Source of the DNA: JALYXV01 sp963791545
GTDB lineage: Bacteria > Actinomycetota > Acidimicrobiia > Acidimicrobiales > Palsa-688
Length of the DNA stretch: 64,000 nt
Assembly (NCBI GenBank): GCA_963791545.1
Contig: CAWBSR010000015.1
Location: 806,001-870,000 of the forward strand
Direction of reading: 5' to 3'
Made by a program: the position numbers and the translations under genes. The number at the start of each line of letters is the position of its first letter. The stretch's first letter is position 1. Positions 60,533 through 64,000 of the stretch are shown piece by piece. Below the pieces are notes generated by a model that was not told the DNA's origin, did not search any database, and saw nothing but the letters and a program-made list of their open reading frames with translations.

Positions 60533-61465
60533 TCACCGGAGACTGGACAGGCCGGGATGGGAGGCGGCAGCCGCCAGCCCGTCGTCGTTTCCCAGGATCC
60601 CGGCCAGGTAGTGGTCGAGGAAGTGGGTCGTCACCGCCTGGACGACGGGCCGCCACTTGGATTGCCCCGCGAACGGCTCCAGGTGGGAGGCCCCGAAGAG
60701 AGTCAGGAGGAACCGGGGCGCGCTGGCCTGCTGATAGACCGCCAGGCTCCGCACCGGTGGGTTGATGGTGTCCCGGTCGCCCTGGATGGCCAGGAGCGGT
60801 GGGTTGGGGGCCTGGTGGGGAACGACCGGCTGACCCGACATGGCGATCACCGCCCTGATACGTGGGTCGCCCTGTTGGGCCACCGCAAGCGCCGCCTCGG
60901 CTCCGTCGGAATGGCCGGTCACCGCGATGCGAGTCGGATCGATCACGGCGGCCAGCGGGCTCGACGAGTCGACCAGCGAGTTGATCACGAAGTTCACGTC
61001 ACCGGGCTGGTGGTCGAGGTCGTTCTCGTCGAGGGCGGCCCCGGCGACCGCGGGGTCGCTCAAGGGGAACTCGGGGGCGGCCACGACATAGCCGTGGGCC
61101 GCCCATGCCCGACAAAGCTCGGCATAGGTGTCAGGGCCCGCCTGGTACCCGGGAGCGAAGATCACCAGCGGCCACTGCGCGCCCACGGTGGGGGCCCACA
61201 CCACCGTCGTCAGGGCTCGGGTGGGGGAAATCCGGACCCCCCGGCTGACGGTGGGCCGGCCGGCATCGACCAAGGGGAGCGTGACGGTGCGGATCGGGTA
61301 CGGCGGGAGGGGCAGAGCCACGGTGGTCGGGACCGCCGGCGTGAACGCCCCGCCGGGCGGAAGGATGACGCCCCCCGTACTCGCGGTCGTTGGGGTCGTC
61401 GCGGTCGTTGCGGTCGTCGCCGGGGCGCCGGGCCCCTTACGGCACCCGGTGGCGAGCGAGGCCAC
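60533..61465 (-). CDS. Exported alpha/beta-hydrolase (dienelactone hydrolase/chlorophyllase-like)
   Basis: Residues after a Thr-rich linker show WPLVIFAPGYQAGPDTYAEL, HGYVVAAPEFPLSD, the nucleophile elbow VTGHSDGAEAALAV, PLLAIQGDRDTINPP and a catalytic His in FGASHLEPF. It is an esterase-like hydrolase. The listed GTG start leaves only MASLATGC before a lipobox-like Cys. A longer hydrophobic lead (RLLIVAAAGLSLV) continues upstream in frame to a TAG at 61520-61522 with no ATG, GTG or TTG, so the true start is unclear. It is probably a lipoprotein. Confidence 0.8.
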   Translation of the reverse strand: MASLATGCRKGPGAPATTATTATTPTTASTGGVILPPGGAFTPAVPTTVALPLPPYPIRTVTLPLVDAGRPTVSRGVRISPTRALTTVVWAPTVGAQWPLVIFAPGYQAGPDTYAELCRAWAAHGYVVAAPEFPLSDPAVAGAALDENDLDHQPGDVNFVINSLVDSSSPLAAVIDPTRIAVTGHSDGAEAALAVAQQGDPRIRAVIAMSGQPVVPHQAPNPPLLAIQGDRDTINPPVRSLAVYQQASAPRFLLTLFGASHLEPFAGQSKWRPVVQAVTTHFLDHYLAGILGNDDGLAAAASHPGLSSLR

Positions 61466-61564
61466 CAGGGAGAGACCGGCCGCGGCAACGATGAGGAGGC
61501 GAGGGGACGTACCGGGACGCTAACCCCGGCCCCGGCGCTGGGCGAGGCGGGTACCCTGCCGTCC

Positions 61565-63235
61565 GTGGACGTGCTCGTCATCGTCGGCGCCGCCCCGGCG
61601 CCCCCCCGGCTCCTGGCCCGGGCCAACCACCACATCGTCCTTGCGGACGCCATGGTGGCGCCCGGCACGATCACCGACCTGCGGGCTCATATCCCCCACG
61701 CGGTCGGCGTCGTCGGTGCCGGCCCCGAAGGCCTCAAGGTGGCCCGGGCGCTGCACCGGGCCGGCCTGCCGGTGACCTTCTACACCGACGAAGCGGTGAC
61801 CGCCGAACCCGGCGTCGAGGTCGACCCCATCTCCGACCCGGGCCCCGCCATGGACGTCGCCGACTCGCTCGTCGATCTGTTCGGCCACACCCCGCTGGTC
61901 CGCCTGGACCGGCTGGGCCGTGACCTTTCCTGCCACCTCCTGGCCAAGCTGGAATACCTGAACCCGGGCGGCAGCGTCAAGGACCGCCCGGCGCTGGCCA
62001 TGATCCTCGCCGCCGAGGCGGCGGGCCTGCTGAAGCCGGGCGGAACCATCGTGGAGCCGACGTCGGGCAACACCGGGGTCGGGTTGGCGCTGGTGGCGGC
62101 CCGCCGCCGGTACCGCTGCGTCTTCACCATGCCGGACAAGGTGGCCACCGAGAAGGTGCAGTTGTTGCGGGCCTACGGCGCCGAGGTCATCGTCTGCCCG
62201 ACCGCGGTCAGTCCCGACCACCCGGAGTCGTACTACGCGGTCGCCCGGCGGGTCACCGAGGCGACCCCGGGCGCCTTCCAGCCCAACCAGTACTACAACC
62301 CGGAGAACCCGGCCTCCCACCAGGCGACGACGGGGCCCGAGATCTGGGAGCAGACCGCCGGTCGGGTCACCCACTTCGTGGCTGGTGTCGGTACCGGCGG
62401 CACCATCTCCGGGGTCGGCCGGGCCCTGAAGGCCCGCAACCCTGCCATTCAGATAATCGGGGCGGACCCCGAGGGATCGGTGTACTCAGGCGGTAGCGGC
62501 CGGCCCTACCTCGTCGAGGGCATCGGGGAGGATTTCTGGCCTCCGACCTATGACGCCTCCGTCATCGATCAGGTCGTCATGGTGAGCGACCGGGACTCGT
62601 TCCTGACTGCCCGGCGCCTGACGAGAGAGGAGGGCATCCTGTCCGGGGGCTCATGCGGTACCGCGGCGTGGGCGGCCCTGTCGATCGGCCGCCAACTCGG
62701 TCCCGGCGCCGTGGTGGTGGTCCTGCTGCCCGACTCCGGACGGGGCTATCTCTCGAAGGTCTACAACGACCAATGGTTGTCCGACCACGGGTTCCTGCGG
62801 GCAGGCGGCGAGACCGTGGCCGAGGTTATGGCCCGCAAAGGCACTGCGCCCCATATCCCGCCCCTCGTCCACGTCCACCCCGACGAGACGGTCCGCGACA
62901 CCATCGCCCTCCTGAAGGAGTTCGGGGTGTCCCAGATGCCGGTGGTCAAGGCCGAGCCCCCGCTGTCGCTGGCCGAGGTGGTGGGTTCGGTGAGCGACCG
63001 GTCGCTGCTGGAACGTGCCTTCCTCGACCCCGCGGTGGTCGACCGGCCGGTCGGCGAGCTCATGGACAAACCGCTGGCGACCATCGGCATGGGCGAGACG
63101 ATCGACGAAGCGGCCAGCCGCCTGCATCTCAGTCAGGCCGTGGTGGTGCTGGACAGCGGCCACCCGGTGGGCATCTTGACCCGGTCCGACCTGCTGGAGT
63201 TTTTGGCCGCCGGTCGCCCCGGCCTCGACAGTTGA
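61565..63235 (+). CDS. Cystathionine beta-synthase-like enzyme with N-terminal Rossmann-like extension
   Basis: The GTG at 61565 gives 556 residues. Residues 1-95 are extra: DVLVIVGAAPAPPRLLARAN and VGVVGAGPEGLKVARALHRA, a GxGxxG nucleotide-binding-like motif. Residues ~100-425 are the fold-type II PLP domain: VDLFGHTPLVRL, NPGGSVKDRPAL with the PLP Lys, TSGNTGVGLALVAA and VAGVGTGGTISGVG. Two CBS domains end the protein (PLVHVHPDETVRDTIALLKE, then VVLDSGHPVGILTRSDLLEF). It should condense serine or an activated serine with homocysteine or sulfide. The next gene overlaps (TTGA). Confidence 0.9.
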   Translation: MDVLVIVGAAPAPPRLLARANHHIVLADAMVAPGTITDLRAHIPHAVGVVGAGPEGLKVARALHRAGLPVTFYTDEAVTAEPGVEVDPISDPGPAMDVADSLVDLFGHTPLVRLDRLGRDLSCHLLAKLEYLNPGGSVKDRPALAMILAAEAAGLLKPGGTIVEPTSGNTGVGLALVAARRRYRCVFTMPDKVATEKVQLLRAYGAEVIVCPTAVSPDHPESYYAVARRVTEATPGAFQPNQYYNPENPASHQATTGPEIWEQTAGRVTHFVAGVGTGGTISGVGRALKARNPAIQIIGADPEGSVYSGGSGRPYLVEGIGEDFWPPTYDASVIDQVVMVSDRDSFLTARRLTREEGILSGGSCGTAAWAALSIGRQLGPGAVVVVLLPDSGRGYLSKVYNDQWLSDHGFLRAGGETVAEVMARKGTAPHIPPLVHVHPDETVRDTIALLKEFGVSQMPVVKAEPPLSLAEVVGSVSDRSLLERAFLDPAVVDRPVGELMDKPLATIGMGETIDEAASRLHLSQAVVVLDSGHPVGILTRSDLLEFLAAGRPGLDS

Positions 63236-64000
63236 GCGGGCCCGGCTTCGAAACCCTGGCCATCCACGCCGGCCAGGCACCGGACCCCGCGACCGGGGCG
63301 GTGGTGACGCCGATCTACCAGACCTCGACCTACGCCCAGGAGGCGGTCGGCAAGCACCTCGGCTACGAGTACAGCCGCAGCGCCAACCCGACCCGTACCG
63401 CCCTCCAGCAGTGCCTGGCGGCGCTCGAAGGCGGCGAGCACGGGTTGGCCTTCGCCAGCGGGCTGGCCGCCGAGCATTCGGTCCTCAACGTGCTGGAGCC
63501 GGGCGACCACGTGCTGATTCCCCATGACGCATACGGCGGTACCTACCGCCTGGTGGCCCGGGTGCACGCCCCCCGGGGCCTTGGGTTCACCCCGGTGGAC
63601 CTGGGCGACCTGGACGCGGTGGCAGCCGCCTGGCGGCCGGAGACCCGGCTGGTCTGGGTGGAGTCGCCGACCAACCCGCTGCTTTCCATCGTGGACATCG
63701 AGGCGGTGTCGCGCCTGGCCCACCAGCGCGGGGCCCTGGTCGCGGTCGACAACACCTTCGCCACGCCGTACCTGCAGCGGCCCCTGCACCTGGGCGCCGA
63801 CGTCGTGGTTCACTCCAGTACCAAGTACCTGAGCGGTCACAGCGACGTGGTGGGCGGGCTAGTGGCGACCGCCGACGCCGGCCTGGGAGAACGGCTGGCC
63901 TTCATCCAGAACGCGGTCGGTGCAGTGCCCGGGCCCTTCGACTGCTTCCTCACCCTGCGGGGAATCAAAACCTTGGCGGTGCGCATGGACCGCCATTGCG
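63232..64000 (+). CDS. Cystathionine gamma-synthase/lyase family enzyme (3' end outside window)
   Basis: A TTG overlapping the previous stop opens LSGPGFETLAIHAGQAPDPA, the standard N-terminus of Cys/Met metabolism PLP enzymes; 256 codons are present. Visible blocks are TPIYQTSTYAQ, YEYSRSANPTRTALQ, LAFASGLAAEH, DHVLIPHDAYGGTYRL, SPTNPLLSIVDI, VAVDNTFATPYLQRPLHLGA and the PLP Lys in VVHSSTKYLSGHSDVVGG. Coupling to the beta-synthase gene suggests reverse transsulfuration, converting homocysteine to cysteine. Synthase and lyase activities cannot be told apart here. Confidence 0.92.
   Translation, partial: MSGPGFETLAIHAGQAPDPATGAVVTPIYQTSTYAQEAVGKHLGYEYSRSANPTRTALQQCLAALEGGEHGLAFASGLAAEHSVLNVLEPGDHVLIPHDAYGGTYRLVARVHAPRGLGFTPVDLGDLDAVAAAWRPETRLVWVESPTNPLLSIVDIEAVSRLAHQRGALVAVDNTFATPYLQRPLHLGADVVVHSSTKYLSGHSDVVGGLVATADAGLGERLAFIQNAVGAVPGPFDCFLTLRGIKTLAVRMDRHC

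Noticed and set aside
60356..61564. Long plus-strand open frame continuing upstream of the beta-synthase gene
   Set aside because: It runs antisense to the exported hydrolase gene and lacks coding features; it is an effect of high GC content.

Overview
The window is high-GC actinobacterial-type DNA with dense gene packing, many 4-base start/stop overlaps (GTGA or ATGA) and frequent GTG starts. The glnX-glnH-pknG gene order, FtsX-type permeases with a GARRTDSAYPRF motif, DUF2510, DUF2237 and PknG-class kinases all point to Actinobacteria. An Acidimicrobiia-like lineage is my guess; the sequence alone does not prove it.

Layout. 1-7443: a peptide-type ABC importer (two permeases, two ATPases) flanked by two solute-binding proteins, with an unknown exported protein between. 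7546-17775: an accessory zone anchored on an intact tRNA-Leu(GAG). It has a 54-base copy of the tRNA 3' half at 13121, an excisionase-like remnant, a broken AbiE-like toxin-antitoxin pair, an alpha/beta hydrolase, a large LuxR-type ATPase regulator, and two fragments of large serine recombinases. Between those fragments sit a sensor kinase, its response regulator and an exported allene-oxide-cyclase-like barrel protein. 17807-20518: a large exported protein with MBG/Ig-like repeats. 21157-30629: an FtsX-type permease with partial copies on both sides, then a response-regulator/nucleotide-cyclase fusion, a LolD-type ATPase, a sensor kinase and two more response regulators. 30890-34076: a graveyard with an ftsX pseudogene, a transposase pseudogene, a DUF4160 fragment and a 0.9-kb decayed element bounded by tRNA-3'-end-like repeats; a cupredoxin lipoprotein is the intact gene there.

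34188-49276: mostly chromosomal-looking genes: VOC proteins, topoisomerase IB, DUF2237, two zinc-ribbon AIM24 proteins, a PLP deaminase-family enzyme, an HtrA-like protease, a DUF2510 membrane protein, a MoxR/DUF58/VWA operon and a PAP2-type membrane enzyme.

49354-60399 (minus strand): a tightly coupled signalling operon reading glnX, glnH, coiled-coil protein, pknG, PP2C phosphatase, VWA protein, zinc-ribbon FHA protein, lipoprotein. By analogy with mycobacterial GlnX/GlnH/PknG/GarA this should sense external amino acids and signal by reversible Thr phosphorylation. Kinase, phosphatase and FHA reader are encoded together with a VWA protein of unknown role. This is the most interesting intact system in the window. 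60533-64000: an exported esterase-like protein, then a cystathionine beta-synthase-like enzyme with an unusual N-terminal Rossmann-like extension, overlapped by a truncated cystathionine gamma-synthase/lyase gene, suggesting transsulfuration.
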